Shown here piece by piece: positions 1 through 9,600 of a stretch of 64,000 nucleotides of DNA. The position numbers were made by a program, and so were the translations under genes. Below the pieces are notes generated by a model. That model searched no databases. It was given only the letters and a program-made list of their open reading frames with translations, and was not told the origin of the DNA. Position 1 is the stretch's first letter, and each line of letters starts with the position of its first letter. Source of the stretch: Saprospiraceae bacterium (GTDB lineage Bacteria > Bacteroidota > Bacteroidia > Chitinophagales > Saprospiraceae); NCBI GenBank assembly GCA_020629715.1, contig JAHDCU010000008.1:182044-246043 (forward strand), written 5' to 3'.

Positions 1-1
1 G

Positions 2-667
2 GCAAAAGTAGAATGTGCAATACTGAATGCGACTCATGGTCCTATATATATCGGCAGAGATGCTGAAATTATGGAGGGGAGTATCGTAAGAGGTCCATTG
101 GCAATGTGTAATAATTCAGTCCTAAAGTTAGGAACTAAGATATACGGAGCAACTACACTAGGACCATACTGTAAAGTCGGTGGAGAAGTCAATAACTCGG
201 TATTGCAAGGCTACTCGAGTAAAGCGCATGATGGTTTTCTAGGTAACTCTGTGATCGGAGAATGGTGTAACCTCGGAGCAGATACCAATAATAGTAATTT
301 GAAGAATAACTACGACGAGGTTAAGCTTTGGGATTATACGGAAGAACGATTTACTAAAACGGGTTTACAGTTCTGTGGTCTGATCATGGGAGATCATAGC
401 AAGTGTGGTATCAATACGATGTTCAATACGGGTACTGTTGTCGGTGTATCTACTAATATCTATGGGAGTGGATTCCCCAGAAATTTTGTACCAAGTTTTG
501 CTTGGGGAGGAGCAAGTGGATTCTCTACGTATAGGCTCAACAAGGTGTATGATGTAGCAAAGAAAGTAATGAGGCGCCGAAATCTTGAGCTTACTCAAGA
601 AGATCAGAAAATACTAGAGCATATATTCCTCAAGACTGCAATGTTCAGAAATTGGGAGAAAGCGTAA
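2..667 (+). CDS. GlmU-like sugar nucleotidyltransferase/acyltransferase, C-terminal part (5' truncated)
   Basis: The frame is open from base 2 and ends at TAA 665-667, so the N-terminal nucleotidyltransferase domain lies outside the window. The visible part is a left-handed beta-helix of the hexapeptide type, with phrases such as GPIYIGRDAEI, GPYCKVGGEV and VIGEWCNLGADTNNS, then a helical tail. This matches the C-terminal half of the Bacteroidota GlmU family proteins that activate a sugar phosphate in the cytoplasm. The true substrate is not shown by the sequence, and this family is distinct from canonical GlmU. An ATG at 71 lies inside the helix and is unlikely to be the start. The next gene overlaps its end. 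Confidence 0.85.
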   Translation, partial: AKVECAILNATHGPIYIGRDAEIMEGSIVRGPLAMCNNSVLKLGTKIYGATTLGPYCKVGGEVNNSVLQGYSSKAHDGFLGNSVIGEWCNLGADTNNSNLKNNYDEVKLWDYTEERFTKTGLQFCGLIMGDHSKCGINTMFNTGTVVGVSTNIYGSGFPRNFVPSFAWGGASGFSTYRLNKVYDVAKKVMRRRNLELTQEDQKILEHIFLKTAMFRNWEKA

Positions 668-1344
668 TACATATCCCGTGGTGGAAACGCTTTTGGAGCT
701 ATTTTTCTGACGTACTTATTGAGCATCAAGTTTCAGAGTTTCAAGATGACTTGTATCTGCTTCTTTCCAAGGGAAGATATCAGCTTTGTACAGACGACGC
801 CATCTATTCTTACGATGATAAATATGAAAATTTTACCGGTTTATTTGATCAACTACGATTAGATAGACTTCCTGGTAAAAAGGTTTTGATTTTAGGGATG
901 GGGCTAGCTAGCATACCATATATTTTGGAGTATAAACTTGCTCTAAATCATTTCAAATATGACTGTGTAGAAATCGATGAAGCCGTAGTTAGCCTCGCTT
1001 CCAAATACAGTCTTCCAAGACTGCAATCACAGGTAAATACGATCATAGCTGACGCAGAGCAATATGTTAATTATTGCAACCAACAGTATGATATGATCTG
1101 TGTAGATATTTTTCATGGTACTGATATCCCGTTGGAATTTCAGTCTCATGATTTTTTATCGGCCCTTTCGGATATTTGTAGCCATCAAGGACTTATTGTT
1201 ATCAATAGATTAGCATTTACCAACGAGGATCAACAGGCAAGCCAGCGCTATTTTGATCAAGTATTTAGTAGTAAATATAGCGATGCCAGTCTCATACCTG
1301 TCAAGGGGAATTATATGCTTATCAACGATAGCCGATACCTTTAA
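652..1344 (+). CDS. Spermidine-synthase-like (PABS fold) methyltransferase-type protein
   Basis: A 230-residue protein with the Rossmann motifs of the polyamine synthase/methyltransferase superfamily: KKVLILGMGLASIPYILE (glycine-rich loop, about residues 75-92), DCVEIDEAVVSLA (acidic residue that binds the nucleoside ribose), IIADAEQYV and YDMICVDIF. It is probably a cytoplasmic SAM- or decarboxy-SAM-binding enzyme of the spermidine-synthase-like family; the real substrate cannot be read. The only start that keeps the N-terminus is TTG at 652, overlapping the previous gene by 16 bp, because the next in-frame ATG is inside the glycine loop. The overlap suggests translational coupling with the GlmU-like gene. 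Confidence 0.75.
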   Translation: MGESVIHIPWWKRFWSYFSDVLIEHQVSEFQDDLYLLLSKGRYQLCTDDAIYSYDDKYENFTGLFDQLRLDRLPGKKVLILGMGLASIPYILEYKLALNHFKYDCVEIDEAVVSLASKYSLPRLQSQVNTIIADAEQYVNYCNQQYDMICVDIFHGTDIPLEFQSHDFLSALSDICSHQGLIVINRLAFTNEDQQASQRYFDQVFSSKYSDASLIPVKGNYMLINDSRYL

Positions 1345-1420
1345 GTATTAAAAACCTTTCTACAAACTCTATCACTCCTTGCAATGTTGTACATTCGTAT
1401 TAATAGAAAAGTAAAAGAAG

Positions 1421-2029
1421 ATGTTTACCATAAATATATACCTTAAACTAGCGATTATTGCGGTCTGTTTTATCGGAGGAGGAATACTCACAGCCATGTA
1501 TGGCTTTGGATATACTTGGATATTATTCTTGATAGGTATTGTTTTTTTAGCCAGTTATATCTTACTTGGTACAGTACAATCTACAGCAGAGCTCGTGCAG
1601 CGCCAAGAGTTCGAAGCTGCTGAGAAAAGACTAGCGTTGACACTCTCCCCTAAGTTATTGTATGTGGTCAACAGAGCATTTTACTATATTATCAAAGGTT
1701 CTCTTGCTATGCAGGATAAGAAGAATGATGTGGCAGAGGACTATTTTCAGCAAGCATTGGACCTAAAACTTCCTTCTGATAATGAGCGAGGTATGGTACT
1801 CATACAACTTGCTAATATCAATGCGATGCGTAGTAAGTGGAATGCTGCTAAAAACTATCACCGTCAAGCGAAAAAACTAAAAATAACAGAGCAAGGTCTT
1901 AAGGATCAAATGCTCATGTTTGAGCGTAACCTTCAACAAAGTGGTACTATGAAATCTGCTGGTGCAGGTCGCCGTGGTGCTCAGATGATGCGTCCTGGCG
2001 GTAAGCGTAGGAGACCAAAGATGAGATAA
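1421..2029 (+). CDS. TPR-containing inner-membrane protein of unknown function
   Basis: 202 residues. Two hydrophobic segments (about residues 8-28 and 32-50) anchor the N-terminus. They are followed by a TPR-like helical hairpin (residues 85-150, with the pattern KGSLAMQDKKNDVAEDYFQQALDL) and a strongly basic tail rich in Arg, Lys and Gly (GAGRRGAQMMRPGGKRRRPK). The basic tail could bind RNA or acidic lipids, but that is inference. I do not recognise a named family. It stands alone, 76 bp after the PABS gene, with a convergent gene downstream. TPR proteins usually scaffold other proteins, so a partner is likely but unknown. Confidence 0.65.
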   Translation: MFTINIYLKLAIIAVCFIGGGILTAMYGFGYTWILFLIGIVFLASYILLGTVQSTAELVQRQEFEAAEKRLALTLSPKLLYVVNRAFYYIIKGSLAMQDKKNDVAEDYFQQALDLKLPSDNERGMVLIQLANINAMRSKWNAAKNYHRQAKKLKITEQGLKDQMLMFERNLQQSGTMKSAGAGRRGAQMMRPGGKRRRPKMR

Positions 2030-2153
2030 ATTCTTTCGGTAATCGATGGTCATAATTTGTATATCGCTAGTATAGCTCTAATATTATGTTGCATATGATA
2101 CAACTGGGTATAGCGATAATACTTACGCATTAGAAATTAACCCTAAATCCCAA

Positions 2154-3335
2154 TTATACGAAATACCTTGTCGACTTTGGCGTCTGATTTATAACCCTGA
2201 ACATTATACCAAGGAGTATGATCTGAATAGGAAGAAAAGCAGGATGATAATATTGTGGGATAATTAAAAATAGAATCGGTACTATTGCATTGCATGCACC
2301 TAAAAACCATGCTAATTTTTTCTGCGAGTTTTTAAAATATTTCCCCAGTAGAAGGAGATATAATGGGTTAGCCCAGATCAAGTTCCAGTTTAAAGCTGTA
2401 GCGCCATGATCAGTAAAAAACCAAAGGAATATGATAATACAACCTACAATGCTAATGCCTATCAACACTAAAATTTCAATTATTCTAAATAGACTAATCT
2501 TTCCATTTGACAACAAGAGAAAACTTAAGAGTAAAAGCCCCCAAAACACAAGAAGCGGATTAAACCAAGGTCGCTCTGCTCGGATTAGTCTTTCGCTTTT
2601 GTAATCTATCAGGGTGATATTCTCTGAAATAAGCGGCTTTCCTGATACCGTAGCTTGAGCAAAATAATACTCAAGGTATTCTGGCAAGAACATTTGCTGA
2701 GTTATACTTGCCTCTTTGTCTGCCTTACTTCCAATAACAAGATCGATCCCAAAATCAGACCACGGGAGACCGGTCAGAAACTCATCGAGCAGATTTCTGA
2801 AACTTAGTGACTCCGTTTTTATCTCTCCCCAATCTATGGTCTGCGATAAGGCATTGCTGGTCAATCCTTCTAGTCTAGTTGCGCAGTTGTCATAGAAAAA
2901 ATCATAAGGGTACTCTACGTTTTCAGGCTTAAGGTTTTCTTCTATTGCCATCAAAAGATTTTTAGCTTGTAGAGAATCTAAATTCAGTACTTGTTCTCTT
3001 ACACTTCTGTGATCTCGTCGATATTCATACATGAAATTATCCTTAGGGGCAACACTAAGGTAATAGGGTAACTGCCCTTTCATAAATTTCAAATAAAAGT
3101 TAGGAGTACGAGTATTGAAGGTGCCGTAATTGAATATATAATCAGTATTTCTAGTTGAGTCTATGACTCTTAAGGCGCTGTGTCCAAAAGTGGAATAAAG
3201 CTCTGATCCAGGGTCACATGTGATCAAGGAAATTCTAAAGTTTTGTGCTTGCAGGTTCGGCGTAATTACCAAATAACAAAGAACAACACCTAGTATAGAT
3301 AATAGCTTATGAAAAGTATATATATGTCGGTTCAT
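2154..3335 (-). CDS. DUF4105 (Lnb-type) periplasmic-domain membrane protein
   Basis: 393 residues with an N-terminal signal segment (residues 12-30, ending in LQAQ) and then the DUF4105 signature: CDPGSELYSTFGHSALRVID, YIFNYGTFN, FYLKFMKGQLPYYL, and DFFYDNCATRLEGL with an Asn-Cys pair near residue 150. The FGHS and NCAT elements resemble the NlpC/P60-like catalytic Cys and His of the Lnb family, so a hydrolase or acyltransferase role in the envelope is plausible. The C-terminal third holds about four membrane helices. It follows the deacetylase gene with a 25-bp gap on the same strand, so the two are probably cotranscribed and may both act on the envelope. Confidence 0.8.
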   Translation of the reverse strand: MNRHIYTFHKLLSILGVVLCYLVITPNLQAQNFRISLITCDPGSELYSTFGHSALRVIDSTRNTDYIFNYGTFNTRTPNFYLKFMKGQLPYYLSVAPKDNFMYEYRRDHRSVREQVLNLDSLQAKNLLMAIEENLKPENVEYPYDFFYDNCATRLEGLTSNALSQTIDWGEIKTESLSFRNLLDEFLTGLPWSDFGIDLVIGSKADKEASITQQMFLPEYLEYYFAQATVSGKPLISENITLIDYKSERLIRAERPWFNPLLVFWGLLLLSFLLLSNGKISLFRIIEILVLIGISIVGCIIIFLWFFTDHGATALNWNLIWANPLYLLLLGKYFKNSQKKLAWFLGACNAIVPILFLIIPQYYHPAFLPIQIILLGIMFRVINQTPKSTRYFV

Positions 3336-3360
3336 CTTTCAGGATGAAAATACTAAAATA

Positions 3361-3981
3361 TCAATTTAATACCTCAAGATTGTCGAAACGATACCCCATA
3401 GATCCATAATACTCTAGAATCTTTGGTAATACAACTTTTATTTTTTCAATTGTTTTGAGGCTATCGTGCATGACGATGATAGACCCGTTTTGAGTATTAT
3501 TGATCACATTACGAAAGCAAGTATCTGCATCGATCTGCTGATCAAAATCCCCACTTAGGACATCCCACATCACGATGGTGTATTGATCTGATATTTCCCG
3601 TACTTGATTAGGAGTGATCCTACCGTATGGTGGACGAAACAAAGTAGTATCATTTAAGGGTTCACAATGAGTTATGTTATCATTGTATTTAGAGTTTTCA
3701 GTAGTCCAACCAGATAAATGATTGAATGTATGATTACCTACAGAATGCCCTTCTTCTTTGATACGATCATATATAGTGGGATGTTTTTGGATATTTTCAC
3801 CTACACAAAAAAAACTTGCCTTTGCATTATACTCCCGAAGTACATCTAGTATCCAAGGTGTTGCTTCAGGAATAGGTCCATCGTCAAATGTTATGTAGAG
3901 TACCTTTTCTTCTGGCTTCATTCGCCATATCAGATTAGGGAAGAGGTTTTGAATTAAAGATGGTGTCTTGGTAAGGTACAT
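3361..3981 (-). CDS. Polysaccharide deacetylase (NodB homology domain)
   Basis: 206 residues forming almost only a NodB domain. The metal and catalytic motifs are present in order: TFDDGP (catalytic and metal Asp, about residues 31-36), SVGNHTFNH (zinc His pair), RPPYGR, WDVLSGDF and IIVMHDS. The protein should remove N-acetyl or O-acetyl groups from a carbohydrate such as peptidoglycan or an exopolysaccharide. No clear signal peptide is visible at the N-terminus (MYLTKTPSLIQNLFPN), so its compartment is uncertain. It is the first gene of a probable two-gene unit with the DUF4105 gene and is divergent from gltX. Confidence 0.88.
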   Translation of the reverse strand: MYLTKTPSLIQNLFPNLIWRMKPEEKVLYITFDDGPIPEATPWILDVLREYNAKASFFCVGENIQKHPTIYDRIKEEGHSVGNHTFNHLSGWTTENSKYNDNITHCEPLNDTTLFRPPYGRITPNQVREISDQYTIVMWDVLSGDFDQQIDADTCFRNVINNTQNGSIIVMHDSLKTIEKIKVVLPKILEYYGSMGYRFDNLEVLN

Positions 3982-4010
3982 CTATGTGTTTAATTTGACT
4001 ATGGAATGCT

Positions 4011-4018
4011 TACTTTTG
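4011..4018 (+). promoter_or_regulatory. Candidate -7 box for gltX
   Basis: TACTTTTG matches the Bacteroidota -7 consensus TAnnTTTG about 90 bp upstream of gltX. No TTTG box sits at the usual 19-21 bp spacing upstream, so this is a weak prediction. Confidence 0.3.
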
Positions 4019-4108
4019 CAATCCTTTTTGATTTATCCAAGTATGAAACGTCAGAAATCATCGTTTGCTGCTAGATAATACATAATAATTTGAAAGAAAG
4101 TAGAGATT

Positions 4109-5647
4109 ATGGCTCGTAAAGTACGTGTAAGATTTGCACCATCACCCACAGGTCCGCTCAATGTGGGTGGATTAAGGACTGCATTATATGATTATTTATT
4201 TGCTAAAAAACATGACGGTGACTTTGTACTGAGGATAGAAGATACTGATCGTCTAAGGGAAGTGCCTGGAACTGAAGCTTATATTTTGGAAGCTCTTCAG
4301 TGGGCTGGTATTAGCCCAGATGAGGGCCCAGGGATAGGTGGTGATTATGGCCCATATCGACAATCAGAAAGAGCAGATTTGTACCAAAAGTATGCGGATG
4401 AGCTCATCTCAAAAGGGAAAGCATATTATGCTTTTGATACGCCGGAGGCTTTGGATGAACTTAGAGCAAATGCAGAGAAAGATGGCGGTTCATTTAGATA
4501 CGATCATAGCGTTAGGGAAAGTCTAGATACTAGTTTATCTATGAGTGATGAAGCTCTTAACGTAAGACTCTCAAGTGGAGACCCATATACCATAAGACTA
4601 AAAATTATCGCAGGTACAACTATATCTTTTGATGATACGGTAAGAGAGAAAGTAAGCTTTAGTACTGATCAGATGGATGATAAGATTATCATGAAAGCTG
4701 ATGGTATGCCGACCTATCATTTGGCAAATATAGTGGATGATCACTTAATGGAAATCACACATGTGATCCGTGGTGAAGAGTGGCTCAGTAGTACTCCACA
4801 TCATGTATTTATGTATGACGCTTTAGGATGGGAGATGCCTACATTTTCGCATCTGCCTCTGATTTTGAAACCTGTAGGAAAAGGAAAATTGAGTAAGCGA
4901 GATAGTGCAAAATTTGGGTTTCCTGTATTCCCTTTGGACTGGCATAATGCTGATGGTGGATTGGAATTTGATGGTTTTCGTGAGGCAGGATTTATCCCTC
5001 AAGCTGTGATCAATTTTTTAGCATTTTTAGGTTGGAATCCAGGTACGGAGCAAGAAATTTTTGATCTTCCATCTTTGGTAGAAGCATTTTCATTGGACAA
5101 GATCGGCAAATCAGGAGCTCGATTTGACTTCGATAAAGCCAAATGGTTCAATCAACAATATATGATACAGATGGCAGATGAGGATCTGGCCAAGGAAGCA
5201 AAAGTATTTTTTGATGATTCAGTTAGTCATGATATGATTATTACCGTTTGTAAGTTATTCAAAGAGCGAGTATATAGTCTGAAAGAGTTGCCAGAAGTAT
5301 CAACATACTTATTTTCGGCTCCAACGGAATACGACGAAAAAACCATCAGAAAACGTTATAAGATTGAAAATAAAGAGGCTATTCAAGACATTATTTCTTC
5401 GCTCAATGCACTAGATTCTTTCGAAGCAGATGCTATTCAAAGTACAATAAAAGGCAAAATTGAAGTGCAAGAATTAAAGTTCGGAGAGATACTTCCTGTA
5501 TTTAGAATTGCCCTTACAGGTACGCTAAAGGGGCCTGATATTTTTGAAGTAATAGCTGCATTAGGGAAAGATGAGATGACATCACGAATGGGTGCAGGCT
5601 TGGATGTGTTTGATGCGATTTGGAAAGCCAAACATGAGCAAGCTTAA
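4109..5647 (+). CDS. gltX: Glutamyl-tRNA synthetase
   Basis: 512 residues, normal length for bacterial GluRS. It joins glutamate to tRNA in the cytoplasm. Class I features are RFAPSPTGPLNVGG (residues 7-20), RIEDTDR, a GEEWLSSTPHH stretch and the KMSKS equivalent KLSKR near residue 260. The C-terminal helical anticodon-binding domain is complete. One oddity is that the first residue of the HIGH-type motif, normally His (HIGG in GluRS), is Asn here (AAT at about 4160). It is the only gltX in the window. The next gene starts 3 bp after its stop, so the two are probably cotranscribed. Confidence 0.95.
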   Translation: MARKVRVRFAPSPTGPLNVGGLRTALYDYLFAKKHDGDFVLRIEDTDRLREVPGTEAYILEALQWAGISPDEGPGIGGDYGPYRQSERADLYQKYADELISKGKAYYAFDTPEALDELRANAEKDGGSFRYDHSVRESLDTSLSMSDEALNVRLSSGDPYTIRLKIIAGTTISFDDTVREKVSFSTDQMDDKIIMKADGMPTYHLANIVDDHLMEITHVIRGEEWLSSTPHHVFMYDALGWEMPTFSHLPLILKPVGKGKLSKRDSAKFGFPVFPLDWHNADGGLEFDGFREAGFIPQAVINFLAFLGWNPGTEQEIFDLPSLVEAFSLDKIGKSGARFDFDKAKWFNQQYMIQMADEDLAKEAKVFFDDSVSHDMIITVCKLFKERVYSLKELPEVSTYLFSAPTEYDEKTIRKRYKIENKEAIQDIISSLNALDSFEADAIQSTIKGKIEVQELKFGEILPVFRIALTGTLKGPDIFEVIAALGKDEMTSRMGAGLDVFDAIWKAKHEQA

Positions 5648-5650
5648 GGC

Positions 5651-6325
5651 ATGAAAGCACCTTTAATCAAAGCACATTTAGAAGCATATAAAAATACTCT
5701 ATCAGAGTCCAATGATTACTATAGCGCCTTTATTTTCGGGGTGCTGAGTAGATTTCAAAAATATTGGGATATAGATGCATCCGATTTTGGTGGTATGTTT
5801 GATCAGGTATTTAAAAATGAAGTTTCTAATACATTATGGTCGGCTGACCAATATCGCCCAAAAGAACTCATGCTTTTGATGATCAAACAGGATAAAGAGT
5901 TTGCAAGATTTATGTTCAAAGACTTATTCGATGAACAAAAAGACTTTCATGGACGGGTTAAACGATTTCAATTTCATTGTGACCAACTATTTGCGCAAGT
6001 GCAAAAGACCAATCCTAAATTATCTACACATTATCACGAAGACTATATCATGATTAGTACTTACTTGGCACTTAGATATCCTGAAACTTATACCTTATAT
6101 GATTACGGATTATTTAAAGAGCTACTGACTAGATATGCTAGCAATAAAGTGCCCACTTTTGATGATATCGAACGCTACATGAAGCTGATGCGCTCATTGT
6201 TGCATAATTTTATCATGAAAGATGAATCACTTAATCAAGCAATGAAATCTTACTGTTCTAGGGCTGGTCAGCCGTTCATCAATTCTACTCTTTGGGTAAA
6301 TCATCTATATTCACAAAGGCTTTAA
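5651..6325 (+). CDS. Unknown protein resembling the N-terminal domain of Bacteroidota McrB-like ATPases
   Basis: 224 residues, all predicted alpha/beta with no signal peptide. Phrases such as FQKYWDIDASDFGGMF, LFDEQKDF, HYHEDYIMISTYLALRYPETYTLYDYGLFKEL recall the specificity-side domain that precedes the AAA module in many Bacteroidota McrB-like proteins. Here no AAA domain follows and the protein stops. That resemblance is from memory and unverified; the function is unknown. It begins 3 bp after gltX and is followed 12 bp later by a 49-codon ORF, so the three could form one transcript. Confidence 0.6.
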   Translation: MKAPLIKAHLEAYKNTLSESNDYYSAFIFGVLSRFQKYWDIDASDFGGMFDQVFKNEVSNTLWSADQYRPKELMLLMIKQDKEFARFMFKDLFDEQKDFHGRVKRFQFHCDQLFAQVQKTNPKLSTHYHEDYIMISTYLALRYPETYTLYDYGLFKELLTRYASNKVPTFDDIERYMKLMRSLLHNFIMKDESLNQAMKSYCSRAGQPFINSTLWVNHLYSQRL

Positions 6326-6337
6326 GTCACACCGCTT

Positions 6338-6487
6338 ATGGATAAAAACAAGAAAAATATTGATCGTATAAGTATTAAACTGAATGAATTTGGGGAACTA
6401 GAAAGAAATATCAATATCGATGATATCAATGAATTTTTGAACGAAAAAATTGATAATCTTAAGATCAGTAAATCAGAAGAGGAATAG
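6338..6487 (+). CDS. Small highly charged protein, 49 residues
   Basis: A 49-codon ORF starting with ATG 12 bp after the preceding gene and ending at TAG 6485-6487. The product is rich in Lys, Glu, Asp, Asn and Ile (for example DRISIKLNEFGELE and DDINEFLNEKIDNLKI). It has no membrane segment and would form an amphipathic strand-helix unit. The position and the hairpin shortly after it (6502-6524) suggest it is the last gene of the gltX transcript. I do not recognise it. It could be a small partner of the upstream protein. Confidence 0.5.
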   Translation: MDKNKKNIDRISIKLNEFGELERNINIDDINEFLNEKIDNLKISKSEEE

Positions 6488-6501
6488 TGAATCCAAAATT
6501 G

Positions 6502-6524
6502 CCTTAGCAAGTCTTATGCTAAGG
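6502..6524 (+). terminator. Hairpin after the gltX gene group
   Basis: CCTTAGCA and TGCTAAGG pair perfectly (8 bp) around a 7-base loop, 15 bases after the small ORF. Only TTAT follows, so it is a weak intrinsic terminator or an RNA-stabilising hairpin. Confidence 0.4.
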
Positions 6525-6644
6525 TTATCCGTCGAATCTGATATCATATCTTTTATAGCCTTTCAAGAGAACAGAATTCTAGTAATAATTATTAAGCAAT
6601 TTCCCTTTATGTAATATATGTATTGAAGTTTTGAATATATTTAT

Positions 6645-9600
6645 ATGATAAATATGTACATAGCTGAATATAAATTATTTATGAGAGGGTTTTCCCTGAT
6701 GTTTGCCATATTATTTTTGTGTAATCAAGGTAAATTATACGCTGATTCGCTACCAGACAGTAATGATACCGAGCCACCGGTAATTACAAGTAATGCAGTA
6801 GATATGTCCATTTCTTGTGATGTGGATTATGTCATAGCATTTACATCATGGTATGAAAATGCCGGGGGAGCCATCGCTACTGATAACAGCGATACACTCA
6901 ACTTTATCGGTATTCCAGAACTCTCAATTGCTCTTGATCTTTTTGAAAATTCGGTATCAGGTGATTGTATTGATCGTATGTTAGAGGTATCGTTTTTTGC
7001 CCAAGACACCTGTGGTAACTCTAGTGTAGATACCACTATGGCAAGCTTTATATATGCGGATGATGAAGCTCCAGTAGTTACTCAGTTAGCGCAGCCCAAA
7101 GTAGTATATTGTAACGAAGGTGTTCGTGACAGTTTGTTCACTTGGCTGTCCGAACAAGGAGGAGCTGCGTTTTCTGATAATTGCGATGATGACCTAGATT
7201 TTCAAATAATATGGACAGACTCCAATGGCAATAGCAGCACGTCACAGGTTAATGAAATTCCTATCATACCTATAGATCGAGCCAAATGTAATTGGTCAGT
7301 CAATGTTTTGTTTTCGAGTATTGATGATTGTGATAATCCTCAAGGGAGCAGTGCAAGCTTCACAGTAATAGACACATTGGCTCCGGTATTTTCTTATTTA
7401 CCACAGGATACAACGGTAAGATGCGATGCAATACCACCAAATGATGTCATTGCTACAGATATATGTGATGGTGAATTGGAAATAGAATTTTTCGAATTTT
7501 CATCACAGTCAGATAATGAGATGGCATGCAGATTTTCGGAGTATACTATCCAGAGAGAATGGATTGTTGCGGATGCATGTAGTAATCAATCTATACATAC
7601 ACAGACGATTACAGTTATTGATACGGTAGCACCAATATTTACTGTGCCTACAGATCGAGAAGTCAGTTGCGAGAATATTATGAATATAATAATCACAGGA
7701 GAGCCTATCGATGTCAATGAGACTTGTGGTATAACTATAGAAACATTTAGTGATAGCTTGATTGGTGATACCTGTCCTTTTCAGATAGAACGTACATGGG
7801 TAGTGAGTGATGTATGTGGTAACTCAAATACGGCGGTTCAGAACTTAACTATTATCGATATGAGTGGTCCAGTGATATCTATAGAGGCCGTGTCGAGATC
7901 CGTAAAATGTGACTCCATATTGGATATTTCTAGTGATTTTATAGACTGGATCAATAGTTTAGGAGGCAGTAGTGCATCGGAAGCATGTAGCCCTTTGAGT
8001 AGTTTTGCGGCAGTCCCAGGTACTTATAATATCAATGATACACTTAGTTTTCCAGGTACGCCAGTGGCGAGTATGAATGATATCGCTTGTCCTTCCATGA
8101 TAGATGGAGTGCTACGTAGTACAGAGGTTGATTTCGTATATTATGATCGATGTGGAAATGCATCAGTGACTACAGCGAGTTACATAGTAGCCGATGATAT
8201 AGCTCCTATTATCAGTAATTGCCCGATAGATATAAGCATTGATGCCAATCCCGGATCATGTAATGCATTTCACCCATTGACAATACCAGATGCGGAGGAT
8301 TTATGTAGTAACGAAAACGGTGATATTGTAAGATCATTGAGTCAGCAGATCATCTCTTCCATTCCTGGAGATGACAATGCAATAGTCGATAGTCTCTTCT
8401 TCTCATTTGGTCCTATCAATGTATTGAATACAGCTGTGGTGACTGATATATCACTCTTGATAGACTTGACTAATGTAGATGTAGATGATGCTGATGAGTA
8501 CTTTTATATTAAAGATGAACAAGGTGTAATACTAGATTCTACATTGACCACATCCTTACAGTGTGACGATATTTCTCTTAATATTTCATCTATTAGCGAA
8601 GCTCAGTTTTTAAGTTATACAGCAGATGGCTTTATAGACTTCTGGTTAGTACCTAAACAGGATGTAGCACTACCCGTATTAGGTATCAATGATGCTTGTG
8701 GAATATCAACTGCTAGAGTAGAACTTTCATATACGATTGCTCAGGAAAATGGCATTACTTGGCAAGTTCAAGTGGATGACGAGACTCCAATAGATGCGAT
8801 AGCTGGTAATTCTATTTTATTATCTGATGGTATGCATGTAATCACATATATAGTGAGTGATTGTGCTCAAAATACGGCTACTTGTAGTCAAAATATATTG
8901 GTGGTAGACGGCGAATCACCAATAATATCTTGTCCTTCTGATATTAGTATTTACGCAGAAGATACTTGTTTTGTAAATGTATTATTATCAGAAGAGGTAG
9001 TCTATCAAGATAATTGCTCCGCCAATGTAGAGTTCAATCTGGATGCTCCTGATTCTTTTGAGGAATCTTTACTTAATTTCAATTTAGACGTCAGTACTGG
9101 ACAGTTTCTAGCTGCAAATAAACAGTTGAGTTTTGAAGGTTTGGATTCTATAAGATTTAATAATATACCACCTATTTTGACAGTGAATGTATCGGCTGAT
9201 ATCAATGATGATGGTGAGTTTTTTGAAATATTTGCTGAGGATGGTTCACTTATAGGTTCTACACCCATTGGTGCAAGCGAGGAATGTCTGACCACTATAC
9301 AGAGTCAATATTTTATTTCCATTGATACTTATAATTCTTCTATGGAAGATGGAAAATTAGATCTCACATTTGTTGCTAATAATAATATTAATGTAGAAGG
9401 TGGAGGAATCAACTCTTGTTTTGCTATACCGTCGGGTAGCAATACGGATGGACAAAGTGCTCTCAGCGCTAATCTTAGTTTTAGTGAAGCTATCATAAAC
9501 TACGGCGTATCGGGAGCTACAGAATATCAAAATGATGTATTAGATAGTACTGAATTGAGACTTAATGTCGGTACTAATCTGGTGACATATTATGCCGAGG

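Noticed and set aside
9005..9295. Antisense ORFs inside the giant T9SS gene
   Set aside because: They are shadows of a long coding frame with a consistent repeat protein; nothing in them looks like a protein family.
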